A DNA stretch of 64,000 bases from Gammaproteobacteria bacterium (GCA_029882215.1 JAOULC010000017.1:1-64000), one strand, 5' to 3'; shown: positions 49,238 to 60,149, counted from the stretch's first letter. Program-made: numbers and translations. The notes: generated by a model not told the origin, from the sequence alone.

Positions 49238-50182
49238 TTACTTTTGCTTCGCTAACATATCGGCAAATGCTTCAGTATCCATCACCGCACACATATGATC
49301 AATAACGGTACCTAGTAACCATGGCCTTTTTGTTTTATTACTTCGCCACTTGACCTCATTCTTATTCAGCCAGATAACCTCGCCGATCGAATCACAAGCC
49401 AGCCCCCAGCGCTGGTTATCCACCAGCAGAATATGGCTGAACCTGTCGGCTGGCTCTGCTGGCATTTGCGCACGATGCTCTGCCGGCAATACCATAACTG
49501 CTGTATCAATGACTTCTACTTTTTTGCCGTGGTTCATCAACACTCCCAGATACCAGTCTGTCTGGTTAGGCGTTTCAACCACTTTTTCAGGCCAGGGAAT
49601 AACGCCATTCAGTTTGACTAAGGGTACTGCCAGCGATAAGCCGCCAACCTTAAAGAGTAAGCATTGAAAATTCGACTCGGCCCAGTCAGGCGTAGCAGGT
49701 ATTTCTTTTGCCGGTTGTGTTTTTGTCACTTCCTCTTGTGCCTGAGCGACCACCACATCAACAACTTCTGTTTCCTCTTCGACGACAACATCCACTTCAG
49801 CTTCTACTTCCACTACCGTTTCCGGCAGTTCGGAAACCTCAGGCATTGGTATATTAATTTCTGCTGCCGGCTCGGCAAATTCTGTAAGTCGTATGGGTTC
49901 ACTAGTCACCAGCTTTTCAACATCTGCCAGCATATCGGCGACACTTGGGCGGTTAGCTGGTGACAGGCTGTCACTAGTCACTTCAGCGGCTGCTTTGTCT
50001 AATCCAGTTGCGGCAATAGCGGTCTTGCTGTCATGACTAATGGCATTATCGGTCTTAACATGGGTATCTATTTGCTGATTATCAGAGGCTGTTGCAGGCA
50101 TGTCCTGCATCTCATCACCTAATAAAGATAGAAAGTAATCTTCAAGTGCTGACTTCTGATTGCTGAAGTTATGCTCACTCAT
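49238..50182 (-). CDS. CheW-like domain protein, candidate ParP
   Basis: Long variable N-terminus plus CheW-like domain FQCLLFKVGGLSLAVPLVKLNGVI; adjacent to a ParA-type gene. Confidence 0.75.
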   Translation of the reverse strand: MSEHNFSNQKSALEDYFLSLLGDEMQDMPATASDNQQIDTHVKTDNAISHDSKTAIAATGLDKAAAEVTSDSLSPANRPSVADMLADVEKLVTSEPIRLTEFAEPAAEINIPMPEVSELPETVVEVEAEVDVVVEEETEVVDVVVAQAQEEVTKTQPAKEIPATPDWAESNFQCLLFKVGGLSLAVPLVKLNGVIPWPEKVVETPNQTDWYLGVLMNHGKKVEVIDTAVMVLPAEHRAQMPAEPADRFSHILLVDNQRWGLACDSIGEVIWLNKNEVKWRSNKTKRPWLLGTVIDHMCAVMDTEAFADMLAKQK

Positions 50183-50973
50183 AATATAAGGTCCGGCGCT
50201 TTGGCCTCAGTACTCTGACTGTCCAGACTTAATAAGTAATCCAGTAAATGTGCGTATGCTCTGCAGCCACGACTACTGGGCCGGGCAATCGACAGCGGTA
50301 CTCCACGCCTACTCGCTTCACGAAACAAGGTATCAATCGGAATAACCCCGTTCCAGATTTTTGTATTATAAGTGGCCTTTAGCAGTTTCAGTGTATCGTG
50401 CGAGGCACGTAGTCGCTGATCAAAAAAGGTCGGCACAATGGTATAACTAATGGGCTGTTTGCGCGCTTTTATAATCATATTGAGCGTATTAACCATACGC
50501 TCTAATCCTTTCGCTGCTAAGAATTCCGTTTGCACAGGCACCAGCAAATGATTACAGGAAGCCAGTGCATTGACCATTAATAAACCCAACACAGGCGGAC
50601 AATCGATGATGGCATAATCATACTGATCTGAAATGGAGGCCAGTGATTTTTTTATTACCAGCCCCATACCACCGTTGGTACCTAACTGACGGTCCAGTGT
50701 CGCCATCGCTGATGAGGCCGGTAGAAATGACAGGTTGTCGTATTTGCTTTTAATCACAACTTGTTCCGGGCTGGCTGTTTTATGGAACAGGTCGTAAACA
50801 GTAGGCTCCAGATCATCCGGATCCTGTCCAAAGTAACTGGTCATAGAGCCATGCGGATCGAGATCGACTAACAATACGCGTTTACCACGCATACTCAAAG
50901 TGCCCCCGATCGTAATAGCCGTGGTTGTTTTTCCAACCCCGCCTTTTTGATTTGCTACTGCCCAGACTTTCAT
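50179..50973 (-). CDS. ParA/Soj-type ATPase, candidate ParC
   Basis: KVWAVANQKGGVGKTTTAITIGG; DLDPHGS. Confidence 0.85.
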   Translation of the reverse strand: MKVWAVANQKGGVGKTTTAITIGGTLSMRGKRVLLVDLDPHGSMTSYFGQDPDDLEPTVYDLFHKTASPEQVVIKSKYDNLSFLPASSAMATLDRQLGTNGGMGLVIKKSLASISDQYDYAIIDCPPVLGLLMVNALASCNHLLVPVQTEFLAAKGLERMVNTLNMIIKARKQPISYTIVPTFFDQRLRASHDTLKLLKATYNTKIWNGVIPIDTLFREASRRGVPLSIARPSSRGCRAYAHLLDYLLSLDSQSTEAKAPDLIL

Positions 50974-50990
50974 TTTATGTCGTTATCATT

Positions 50991-51776
50991 TTATGGTTTT
51001 GATTCTGCAAACAAATCTTCGCCAGTAAATATTCTGACGACGACCCGGCGATTTTTACTTCTGCCGAGTGCAGAATTATTATCCGCCACCGGCCGGTGCT
51101 CTCCAAAGCCAATGGCGCCTAAGCGTTTTGGCTCTACCCCCAGACTAGAAAACAGATTAACCACACTGACCGCTCTGGCTGCAGATAACTCCCAGTTTGA
51201 TGAGAACTTTTGTGTATAGATGGGAACATTGTCGCTATAGCCCAGTACATAAACCGGTTTATCACTACCCAGTAGTTCATAACTTAACGGCTCAAGAATT
51301 TTACGGGATTCATTTAATAATGCAGCACTACCACTGCGATATAAAGCACCGGAGCTGATCTCTACATCGAGCCAGAAATTGCTGGATTTTATTTTGACAT
51401 CGCCTTTATTAACCCAGGTCTTGAGACTGTCAGTTAAGTCTTTTTTTATCGCTGCAGGTGTTTTCCGGCTGTTTTTACTGGCATCCTGTACAGGCAACTT
51501 ATTCGCAATCGGCGCCAGCATTTTTGGTGTTTTACCTATCTGGATAGGCGTTTTACTCACCACTGACTGACTTTGCACACTGGCCTTATCATTATTGACA
51601 GTCTGGAATGCCGAAACAAGGGAGTCGGAAAGTACCCGGTATTTACCTTCGTTAACAGACGAGATGGAATACATCATGACAAAAAAGGCAAATAACAGAG
51701 TAATAAAATCCGCGTATGAGACGAGCCATCGTTCATGATTTTCCGGTTCTTCTTCTGTTCTTCTTCGACGAGACAT
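50991..51776 (-). CDS. motD: Flagellar motor protein MotD (MotB-like)
   Basis: ERWLVSYADFITLLFAFFVMMYSISSVNEGKYR plus OmpA-like C-terminus. Confidence 0.92.
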   Translation of the reverse strand: MSRRRRTEEEPENHERWLVSYADFITLLFAFFVMMYSISSVNEGKYRVLSDSLVSAFQTVNNDKASVQSQSVVSKTPIQIGKTPKMLAPIANKLPVQDASKNSRKTPAAIKKDLTDSLKTWVNKGDVKIKSSNFWLDVEISSGALYRSGSAALLNESRKILEPLSYELLGSDKPVYVLGYSDNVPIYTQKFSSNWELSAARAVSVVNLFSSLGVEPKRLGAIGFGEHRPVADNNSALGRSKNRRVVVRIFTGEDLFAESKP

Positions 51777-51785
51777 ATCAGTCCT

Positions 51786-52526
51786 TTACTGCAGGAAGCC
51801 ATGTAATTTAGTTTCAATATTTCTTGGGTTCTCACCTTCCGCTACTGAAACAATACCCTCGGTAATCAGCTCTTTTAACTGCGTCTGTTCATTGACAATC
51901 ATTTTAAGTTTACTGGCCACCGGCAGAAAAATCAGATTTGCAAATCCGACACCGTAAATAGTTGCAACGAATGCAACAGCTATACCGGATCCCAGTTTAC
52001 CGGGGTCGGCCAGATTATTCATAACATGAATAAGCCCCATGACTGCACCGATAATACCTATCGTCGGGCTGTATCCCCCCATCGACTCAAATACTTTTGC
52101 ACCTAACTTGCCGGTACGGTCACTCGCATCCACATCAACTTCGAGAATATTTCTGACAACCTCCGGCTCATTACCATCAACCACCAGCTGCAGGCCTTTA
52201 CGGATAAACAGCGACTGTTCTGAATCGAGAAATTTTTCTAAACCAAGTAACCCTTCCTTGCGGGAAATATTACTCCAGCTAACAATTTTTGAAATATGTG
52301 TTTCTAAATCAATTTTAGGCGGTATAAATATCCAGGTCATCATCCGCATAGAACGAAGGAATGTTGGCAAAGAATACTGAACCATCACCGCACCGGTAGT
52401 ACCACCGATAACAATCAGAAATGCCGTCACCTGAAATAATGAAGACAGATGCCCGCCCTCAAGTACATTGCCGCCGATAATGGCACCAATACCTAAAAGC
52501 AATCCTAATATTGTCATTATATCCAT
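51786..52526 (-). CDS. motC: Flagellar motor protein MotC (MotA-like)
   Basis: GGYSPTIGIIGAVMGLIHVMNNLADPGKLGSGIAVAFVATIYGVG. Confidence 0.92.
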   Translation of the reverse strand: MDIMTILGLLLGIGAIIGGNVLEGGHLSSLFQVTAFLIVIGGTTGAVMVQYSLPTFLRSMRMMTWIFIPPKIDLETHISKIVSWSNISRKEGLLGLEKFLDSEQSLFIRKGLQLVVDGNEPEVVRNILEVDVDASDRTGKLGAKVFESMGGYSPTIGIIGAVMGLIHVMNNLADPGKLGSGIAVAFVATIYGVGFANLIFLPVASKLKMIVNEQTQLKELITEGIVSVAEGENPRNIETKLHGFLQ

Positions 52527-52556
52527 AGGGTCACTGGCTCTCTTTAATACCGGCTA

Positions 52557-53624
52557 TTAGCCGGCCAGTAGTTTTGCAACGGTTGCTAATGGTAGAATCT
52601 GATCGGCAAGATTTGCCTGAGCGACTGCGGCAGGCATACCATAAATCAAACTGGTTTCTTCATCCTGCGCCCAGATTTTTGCACCCGTCTGTTTCATGCG
52701 TCGACAGCCTTCGCGACCATCCGCTCCCATACCGGTTAGAATAATTCCCAGTGCTTTTGCTCCGGTTGCCACCGCGATACTTTCAAAGGTAGCATCTACA
52801 CACGGTTTATAATTCTGACTCGGTAATGATTCTTTAATATTAACCGTTAATTCGCGCCCTTTCTTTACAACATCAAGCTGCATACCACCCGGTGCAATCA
52901 GCGCAACACCCGCCACTAATTTTTCGCCCTGTTTTGCTTCTCTTACATTTATTTTACAAATTTTATCAAGCCGGTTGGCAAAGGCCTCTGTAAACTTTGG
53001 CGGCATATGCTGAATGATTATTATCGGTGCCTTAAAGTCAGCGGGTATTGTAGTTAAAACTGTTTGCAAGGCAACCGGACCGCCCGTGGAGGTACCGATT
53101 GCAACCAGCTCAACTGTTGACGAATCAAATGAGCGGATTGCAGGACCCCGTGTCGTAACGGTTTCTTTTTTAATAGTATTTGTTGCAGTACCAGCTACCG
53201 GAGCACGAGCCTGCATTGTTAACTGTTTTCCACGGCCGAGAGTTTTAATTCTTGAAGTTAATAATTTAACAGCCTCTTCTCGCTGATTAGATATATCTTC
53301 AAATCGTTTTGGTAGAAAATCCGCCGCGCCTGCTTCCAGTGCGTTTAAGGTCGCTGTCGCTCCGTCATACGTTAATGAAGAAAACATTAAAATACTGGTC
53401 GGGTTGCTGCGCATAATTTGTTTCGTGGCTTCAATACCATCCATGACTGGCATCTCGATATCCATGGTAATAACGTCTGGTTTCAGAAGCCGCGCCTGCT
53501 CGATGGCCTCCTTGCCATTATTTGCGCTGCCAATGACTTCTATAAGCGGATCACTGCTGATAATTTCAGTTAATCGTCTTCTGAAAAAACCTGAGTCATC
53601 GACAATTAAAACTTTAACAGTCAT
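52557..53624 (-). CDS. cheB: Protein-glutamate methylesterase CheB
   Basis: Receiver domain plus GTSTGGPVALQTVL, LTGMGADGREG. Confidence 0.96.
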   Translation of the reverse strand: MTVKVLIVDDSGFFRRRLTEIISSDPLIEVIGSANNGKEAIEQARLLKPDVITMDIEMPVMDGIEATKQIMRSNPTSILMFSSLTYDGATATLNALEAGAADFLPKRFEDISNQREEAVKLLTSRIKTLGRGKQLTMQARAPVAGTATNTIKKETVTTRGPAIRSFDSSTVELVAIGTSTGGPVALQTVLTTIPADFKAPIIIIQHMPPKFTEAFANRLDKICKINVREAKQGEKLVAGVALIAPGGMQLDVVKKGRELTVNIKESLPSQNYKPCVDATFESIAVATGAKALGIILTGMGADGREGCRRMKQTGAKIWAQDEETSLIYGMPAAVAQANLADQILPLATVAKLLAG

Positions 53625-53680
53625 ATATATTTATAAACCTTTAAAATAATTTTCTAATAAATAACAAACTGAGAAGCGGA

Positions 53681-55810
53681 TTAAAAACCTTTCACCGCTC
53701 TGTGTTTAAATAAATTTCCAAGATCAAGAATTAATGCAATACCACCGTCACCGGTAATCGTCGAGCCGGCAAAACCAATCGAGCTGCTTAAAAAAGCACC
53801 CAGCGGTTTAATCACCACCTCTTCCTGACCGATCACTGCATCCACCACAATACCGGCCGGCTGATTACCTAACTGGGCAATAATAACCTGCCCTTCACCT
53901 TCACCTTTGTCAGCGGTTTCACCATAGGGCAATAACCATTTTGATAAATAAAACAGCGGCACGGCTTTTTCTCTTACCATAATGACGGGCTGGCCATCGA
54001 TAATATTCGGTGTTTTCGTTTCCAGCTCAATAATTTCACGCACGGTAGACAGCGGCAATGCAAACGCATGTTGTCCAATCTTAATCATCAGAGTCGGTAA
54101 TATAGCCAGCGTCAGCGGTACTTTTATACTTAGCTTGGTACCCTTACCTAATTCAGAATCGATATCAAGATGACCATTTAACTGTGTGATACGTGTTTTC
54201 ACCACATCCATGCCAACACCACGGCCGGAGATATCTGAGATTTGTTCTTTGGTTGAAAAACCGGCCATAAAAATCAGGTTAAAACACTCTTTATCCTCAA
54301 GTCTGGAGGCGGTCTCTTTATCCATCAAACCCTTCTTCACGGCAAGGCCACGCAACACATCGGCATCCATACCGGCACCGTCATCCTCAATTGATAACAG
54401 GATATGATCACCTGCCTGCTCGGCTGCCAGTGTCACAGTTCCCTGCCTTGGCTTACCAGCTCTCTCTCTGTCATCCGGCATTTCAATACCATGATCGACC
54501 GAGTTACGCACCAGATGCACCAGCGGATCAGCTAATGCTTCGACCAGATTTTTATCCAGATCTGTTTCCTCACCAATCATTTCCAGCGCAATGTCTTTAT
54601 TAAGACTTCTTGCCAGATCACGAATAACACGCGGAAAGCGACCAAACACTTTTTTAATTGGCTGCATTCTGGTTTTCATTACCGACGTTTGCAGGTCAGC
54701 TGTCACGATATCCAGATTGCTGATGGCTTTACCCATTTCAGAGTCACCGATTCCCAGGTCCAGCTGAAGTTTCCCAAGGCGGTTTCTGACCAGTACTAAC
54801 TCACCGACCAGATTCATAATATCATCGAGCCGTTCGGTATCAACACGGACAGTGGTTTCACCTTTTGGTGCTGCAGCATGAGCCGGTTTATTCGGTGCAG
54901 CTTCAGCTGTCTGACGCGGGGCTTCAACTTTAGCTACGGCAGCTTTTTCTGCTAGCGGTTCCGGCGCAGGTTTATCTGCACTACTTTTTGATGTAGGCCC
55001 TGCTCCTTTACCATGCATTTGATCAAGCAAATTTTCAAATTCATCATCAGTAATCAGTTCACTTTCAGCGGATGATTTTTCAGTTTGCGAACTTTCTGAC
55101 TTATCAGCACTGTTATTTTCAGGCGCTGTTTTTTCTACGGTTTTATCACCGGGTTTACCTGAACCATGTAGCTGATTAAGTAACTCTTCAAACTCATCAT
55201 CGGTGATTAACTCACTACCATCAGAAGAGACTTTTTCTGCTGCTGTATTGTTTGCAGGCTTGCCGCCATGCGCACCTTTACCATGCAACTGATCCAGCAG
55301 GTCTTCAAATTCATCATCGGTGATATCTTCTGAACCTGCATCAGATGTTGCAGCAGAAGCTGACTGCGGATCTGGTTCGGGTTCGGGTTCGGGTTCTGAT
55401 ACAGCAACAGGAGCCGCGTCACCCGCAACCGCAAACACCCTTAAACGCGTGAGTAATTCCTGATCGGCGGGGTCCGGATCTTTGCCTGACTGAATATCAT
55501 TGAACATGATATTAATCACATCGAGTGCCTTCAGAATTTCATCCATTAATTCCGGCGTTGCAATACGCTCGCCCTGCCTGAGTATATTGAAAATATCTTC
55601 GGACACATGACAGGTCTCTACCATGGGCTCAATTGACAAAAAGCCGGCACCACCTTTGATCGTATGAAAGCCCCTGAAAATGGCATTCAGCAGATCTGTG
55701 TCCTCCGGGTTTCGCTCTAATTCAACAAGCTGTTCACCCAGTAGCTCAAGTATTTCTCCGGCCTCAACCAGAAAATCCTGTAAAATTTCGTCGTCAAGAT
55801 CGATACTCAT
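53681..55810 (-). CDS. cheA: Chemotaxis histidine kinase CheA
   Basis: HPt FHTIKGGAGF, H-box LVHLVRNSVDHGIE, CheW-like C-terminus. Confidence 0.96.
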   Translation of the reverse strand: MSIDLDDEILQDFLVEAGEILELLGEQLVELERNPEDTDLLNAIFRGFHTIKGGAGFLSIEPMVETCHVSEDIFNILRQGERIATPELMDEILKALDVINIMFNDIQSGKDPDPADQELLTRLRVFAVAGDAAPVAVSEPEPEPEPDPQSASAATSDAGSEDITDDEFEDLLDQLHGKGAHGGKPANNTAAEKVSSDGSELITDDEFEELLNQLHGSGKPGDKTVEKTAPENNSADKSESSQTEKSSAESELITDDEFENLLDQMHGKGAGPTSKSSADKPAPEPLAEKAAVAKVEAPRQTAEAAPNKPAHAAAPKGETTVRVDTERLDDIMNLVGELVLVRNRLGKLQLDLGIGDSEMGKAISNLDIVTADLQTSVMKTRMQPIKKVFGRFPRVIRDLARSLNKDIALEMIGEETDLDKNLVEALADPLVHLVRNSVDHGIEMPDDRERAGKPRQGTVTLAAEQAGDHILLSIEDDGAGMDADVLRGLAVKKGLMDKETASRLEDKECFNLIFMAGFSTKEQISDISGRGVGMDVVKTRITQLNGHLDIDSELGKGTKLSIKVPLTLAILPTLMIKIGQHAFALPLSTVREIIELETKTPNIIDGQPVIMVREKAVPLFYLSKWLLPYGETADKGEGEGQVIIAQLGNQPAGIVVDAVIGQEEVVIKPLGAFLSSSIGFAGSTITGDGGIALILDLGNLFKHRAVKGF
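55011..55335 (-). repeat. Three intragenic repeats in cheA encoding ITDDEFExLLxQ(L/M)HG
   Basis: EDITDDEFEDLLDQLHGKG, ELITDDEFEELLNQLHGSG, ELITDDEFENLLDQMHGKG. Confidence 0.9.
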
Positions 55811-55817
55811 AAACTAC

Positions 55818-56579
55818 TCAAAATCCAAGGCTTGCTAATAAATCATCCACGTCATCCTGATTGGTCATGACATCCTCTGCTTCCAGACCAGGAACTTGCG
55901 GGCCTTCCAGCTTGCTGACTACATCCGCTTCTTTTTTACTGCTTACTTTTGCCTTTTGGCCAGCGGCACTCGCACTATCACCTTGTAAGCGAATAAGGTT
56001 CACCAGATTATTTTCAACATCTTCTACCAGTGTAATAACCTGACGAATAATCTGGCCCGATAAATCCTGAAAGTCCTGCGCCATTAAAACACTGTTTAAA
56101 CTGGCACTAAGTTCGGATGTAATCGATTTTGATGCCGAAAAAAAATCGCTCATATCACCGGCAAGTTGTCTGAATTCATCGGCACTGAGTTCCTTGTTTT
56201 TAAAGCGCGACCATCTTTGCTGCAGATCTGCCAGACTGTTTGTTAATCCGTCAACCTTAGGCTGGCTTTCTTCAACCGCCGTTAACGTGGTATCTGCAGA
56301 TTTTTCGGTCATCGTCAGTACATATTCCAGACGCTCTTTTGCATTTGGAATTTCAGACTCGGCGATATCATTAAAACGGTCATCAAGCTGAAAATTTCTG
56401 ATTGAGTCGTGTAATTCCCGGGTGAGTTTTCCCAGCTCCTGAAACAGACTGCTTTCTCTAAACGCCGCCACTTCATCCAGCACTTTTTCTATGTCTTTGT
56501 CGCTGCCATTCTCGAGTTGCTCAGTTAGCTTTTTGCTAACAGCGAGTAAACCTGCTCTATCTATTCCAGAAGCTTCCAT
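55818..56579 (-). CDS. cheZ: Protein phosphatase CheZ
   Basis: VLMAQDFQDLSGQIIRQVI and C-terminal VDDLLASLGF. Confidence 0.95.
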   Translation of the reverse strand: MEASGIDRAGLLAVSKKLTEQLENGSDKDIEKVLDEVAAFRESSLFQELGKLTRELHDSIRNFQLDDRFNDIAESEIPNAKERLEYVLTMTEKSADTTLTAVEESQPKVDGLTNSLADLQQRWSRFKNKELSADEFRQLAGDMSDFFSASKSITSELSASLNSVLMAQDFQDLSGQIIRQVITLVEDVENNLVNLIRLQGDSASAAGQKAKVSSKKEADVVSKLEGPQVPGLEAEDVMTNQDDVDDLLASLGF

Positions 56580-56596
56580 ATCAAACCCTTATTTTG

Positions 56597-56983
56597 TTAA
56601 CCTTCAATCCGCTCAAAAATTTTATCTATTTTTTCTTTCAGCGTAATCGCAGTAAAAGGTTTGACAACATAACCATTGACTCCCGCCTGAGCAGCCTGAA
56701 CGATCTGTTCTTTTTTGGCTTCTGCTGTTACCAGTAAAACAGGCAATGATTTTAAGTCTGCATCTGCCCGTACTTTTTCAAGTAATTCTATACCCGTCAT
56801 AACGGGCATATTCCAGTCAGTCACCAGAAAATCAAAATTACCTGTTTGCAGCATCGGCCAGGCTGTCTGACCATCATCAGCTTCCTGAGTATTATTAAAC
56901 CCAAGATCGCGTAACAGGTTTTTAATGATTCGACGCATTGTAGAAAAATCATCCACAATGAGAATTTTCATATTCTTGTCCAA
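56597..56983 (-). CDS. cheY: Chemotaxis response regulator CheY
   Basis: [34 protein letters not shown]. Confidence 0.96.
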   Translation of the reverse strand: MDKNMKILIVDDFSTMRRIIKNLLRDLGFNNTQEADDGQTAWPMLQTGNFDFLVTDWNMPVMTGIELLEKVRADADLKSLPVLLVTAEAKKEQIVQAAQAGVNGYVVKPFTAITLKEKIDKIFERIEG

Positions 56984-57033
56984 TTGAAACTCCCCAGTTC
57001 AATATAACTTCATTTATTAATAAGATAGTATAG

Positions 57034-57735
57034 CTAACCTATCCAGGAATGTAAGCGACTCCGCAGCCTTATTAAGGCTTGCCCGTGTATCTGACTGACC
57101 CTTGACTCACTGACATTTAATACAGCTCCTATCTCTTTCAGGTTCAACTCTTCGTTGTAGTATAGCGACATCATTAACTGCTCTTTTTCCGGTAATTTTT
57201 GTATTTCTTTGGCTAAGGCTTGCTTGAAATTACTGTGTTCCAGCTTTGCATGTGGTTCAGGCAGATTTGAGCGGCCCAGCACGCCGTTTTCATCCTCAAC
57301 CTGCTCAAGACTAAAAAGACGGGACGTCATACTGTCTTTTAATATGGTGTGATAATCATCCAGACTAATGCCCATATGTTCAGCCACTTCAAAATTTGTA
57401 GGGTCACGTCCCAGCGCATTTTCAACTTCGTGAACGGCCTGAGTCACTTCACGAACTTTGCGGGTCACAGAGCGAGGTGTCCAGTCTGTACCTCTTACTT
57501 CATCTAAAATGGCACCACGGATTCTGATACTCGCATAGGTTTCAAAGCTTGCCCCCTGACTGGGGTCATAGTTTTTTGCCGCTTCCAGTAAACCGATCAT
57601 GCCCGACTGAATCAGATCATCAATCTGAATATTACTGGGCAGGCGATTACCGATATGATGGGCAATACGTTTCACCAGAACCACGTGTTCTGTGACCAGT
57701 TTGTCCCGTTCATCGTGCTGAATTTGGTTATACAT
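57034..57735 (-). CDS. fliA: Flagellar sigma factor FliA
   Basis: DDLIQSGMIGLLEAAKNYDPSQGASFETYASIRIRGAILDEVR. Confidence 0.95.
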   Translation of the reverse strand: MYNQIQHDERDKLVTEHVVLVKRIAHHIGNRLPSNIQIDDLIQSGMIGLLEAAKNYDPSQGASFETYASIRIRGAILDEVRGTDWTPRSVTRKVREVTQAVHEVENALGRDPTNFEVAEHMGISLDDYHTILKDSMTSRLFSLEQVEDENGVLGRSNLPEPHAKLEHSNFKQALAKEIQKLPEKEQLMMSLYYNEELNLKEIGAVLNVSESRVSQIHGQALIRLRSRLHSWIG

Positions 57736-57757
57736 GACACAACCTGATGACATTAAG

Positions 57758-58639
57758 TTAATCTGCTCCGGCCATCGAGCTGTATTTAATTAACCGCTCG
57801 ACAAAAAATTCAAGCTGTCCAGTTGCCTGATCCGGTTTTGGCCATCTGTTAATTTTCCCGGCAAGCTCTCTGAAAGAACGCGATGCCGGACTGGACGGAA
57901 ACATTTTAAACACGGCTTTTTGTTGTCTCACGGCTTTTTTAAGGCTTTCATCTGTCGGAATGTAACCCGCCAGATTAAGGTTCACATCAAGGTAGAGACC
58001 GGACACATGGCTCAGCTTTGCAAATAAATGCCGTGCCTCCTGTTCATTCTGCACCATATTTGCCAGCACCTGAAAACGCTGTATGCCATGATCAAGGTTA
58101 AGCACTTTAATTAAGGCATAAGCATCGGTCAGCGAAGCCGGCTCATCACACACCACAACCAGTACTTCATGCGCGGCCTTACAGAAACTGACAACGCTGT
58201 CACTGATACCGGCTGAGCTATCTATCACCAGTACATCCAGATCCATATTCAGTTCACTGAAAGAACGGATCATGCCGGCGTGTTGTTGCGAGGTCAGCTC
58301 TGCCATCATCTGTGTGCCGGATGCGGCTGGCACTATTTTTAAATTATCAGGGCCGGTGATAATGATGTCTTCGAGACGTTTCTCACCCTTAATCACATGC
58401 GACAGATTAAACGGGCTTTTTAAGCCCAGCATTAAGTCAACGTTTGCCAGGCCCAGATCCGCATCCATTAACAGTACTTTATTACCTGCATCAATTAAGG
58501 CCAGCGATAAATTAACCGATACATTTGTTTTGCCTACCCCACCTTTGCCACTGGCAACAGCAATTACTCTTACGGGTTTTGGGTTATTCATACGTCTTAG
58601 GCCTGCAGCTTGATCCATAAATTGTTTATCAATGAGCAT
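57758..58639 (-). CDS. flhG: MinD-like flagellar number regulator FlhG/FleN
   Basis: VIAVASGKGGVGKTNVSVNLSLAL; next to flhF. Confidence 0.93.
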   Translation of the reverse strand: MLIDKQFMDQAAGLRRMNNPKPVRVIAVASGKGGVGKTNVSVNLSLALIDAGNKVLLMDADLGLANVDLMLGLKSPFNLSHVIKGEKRLEDIIITGPDNLKIVPAASGTQMMAELTSQQHAGMIRSFSELNMDLDVLVIDSSAGISDSVVSFCKAAHEVLVVVCDEPASLTDAYALIKVLNLDHGIQRFQVLANMVQNEQEARHLFAKLSHVSGLYLDVNLNLAGYIPTDESLKKAVRQQKAVFKMFPSSPASRSFRELAGKINRWPKPDQATGQLEFFVERLIKYSSMAGAD

Positions 58640-60071
58640 GAATCATGCCTTCGTTAAAGGCCATCGCGAGATCATTTTCATCAATCGGTTCCGCCCTGGC
58701 TTTTAATAAATCCAATGCTTTTGCCACCAGCTCGCGGGCAAAAGCGCTTTGTAAGTCTTCCGGTACGGCCTGTCCCTCACTGATATAAGTGATCGGTAAC
58801 TGATGGCGAATCAGCATGCTAATGGCACCACCCAGACTCGCCGTCTCGTCCAGTTTAGTGAAAATGCAGCCACTGATATCGGTCTGTTTGAAGGCCCGGA
58901 TAATTTCATCCAGCGCACTGGTCTGCGCATTAGCCGCCAGCACCATATAAGAGCGGACGCCTTCGGCACCCTGTTTCAGGGTATTAAACTGTTCACAGAT
59001 CCGCATATCCTTCTGACTCATGCCTGCAGTATCAATCATTACCAGTTCTTTATCGTAAAGATTTTGTAAAACTTCATGTAACTCATTAGAATCTTTAGCA
59101 TTATGTACCGGCACTCTGAGTATTCTTGCGTAATTAAAGAGCTGTTCCTGAGCGCCAATTCGGTAATTATCCAGCGTCACCAGTGCGATTGTGTCCTGTC
59201 CGTGCGCCATCACATAACGAGCCGCCAGTTTTGCAATCGTGGTGGTTTTACCAACCCCGGTAGGGCCAACCAGAGCCACGATGCCTTTACGTTGCAAGAT
59301 ATCATCAGTGGCCACCGGAATTGACTGAATTAAGCCGTTGATGGCCTCTTTAGATGCCTGTTGTACATCCGTTTTATTTTTAACCTTATCAATCACTTGT
59401 TTAGAAATATCTACGCTTAAGCCTAGTTCAGAAAAGCGTTTTAGCAAGCCAATAGATACCGGGTTCTGCTTTTTTTGTTGTTCCCAGTTGAGCATGCTGA
59501 CCTGGGTTTCCATCATTGAGCGCAGTGCGCGTAATTCTTTTTTCAGGCTCTCTGTTTCCTGCTGCTGATATTGTGTCTGCTGAACGCTGTTCTGGTTTGA
59601 CGAGGCAACCGGCTCTTCATCAATAAATTTTGAATAATCGACTTTTTCTCTGAACGGCTTTCTGGCTTTTTCAGGCGCCGGCTCCAGCGTATATGATGAG
59701 GCTGTTCCAGTGCTATTTAACGACTCATCCAGTTTTTTTCTGTGATCAAATATGCCGCCAATTTTGCGCGTTTTTTGCGGTTTTTTTTCAGCCATTGAAG
59801 ATGTCAGACCGCCAGACAACATCACTTTATCATCTTCAAAAGATGGCCTGACCGGCTCGTCTTTAATTTCGCCATAAGTCCGGTATGAACGTCTGGTCTT
59901 ACTGGCCGGTTCTTCGGCATGCGCAGTATCGTCATAATCATTCGATGCCAGTATCTCTACTCCCTCTGCCACCATGCGGTTAGAGAGAATAACCGCTTCT
60001 GCACCCAGGCTTTCTCGTACCTGTTGCATAGCGGATCTCATATCTGATGCTATAAAACGTTTAACTTTCAT
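58629..60071 (-). CDS. flhF: Flagellar SRP-type GTPase FlhF
   Basis: MKVKRFIASDMRSAMQQVRESLGAEAVILSN; GPTGVGKTTTIAKLAARY. Confidence 0.95.
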   Translation of the reverse strand: MKVKRFIASDMRSAMQQVRESLGAEAVILSNRMVAEGVEILASNDYDDTAHAEEPASKTRRSYRTYGEIKDEPVRPSFEDDKVMLSGGLTSSMAEKKPQKTRKIGGIFDHRKKLDESLNSTGTASSYTLEPAPEKARKPFREKVDYSKFIDEEPVASSNQNSVQQTQYQQQETESLKKELRALRSMMETQVSMLNWEQQKKQNPVSIGLLKRFSELGLSVDISKQVIDKVKNKTDVQQASKEAINGLIQSIPVATDDILQRKGIVALVGPTGVGKTTTIAKLAARYVMAHGQDTIALVTLDNYRIGAQEQLFNYARILRVPVHNAKDSNELHEVLQNLYDKELVMIDTAGMSQKDMRICEQFNTLKQGAEGVRSYMVLAANAQTSALDEIIRAFKQTDISGCIFTKLDETASLGGAISMLIRHQLPITYISEGQAVPEDLQSAFARELVAKALDLLKARAEPIDENDLAMAFNEGMIHAH

Positions 60072-60149
60072 CATCTTCTCTTTGATCAATACTTAAGGTT
60101 TAACCCTGTCAGTTCCCTTTTTGCCGCTTCACAAACACACTGCACAGTC

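Noticed and set aside
55377-55400. Simple repeat GGTTCGGGTTCGGGTTCGGGTTC
   Set aside because: Encodes the PEPEPEP linker of CheA; ordinary low-complexity coding repeat.
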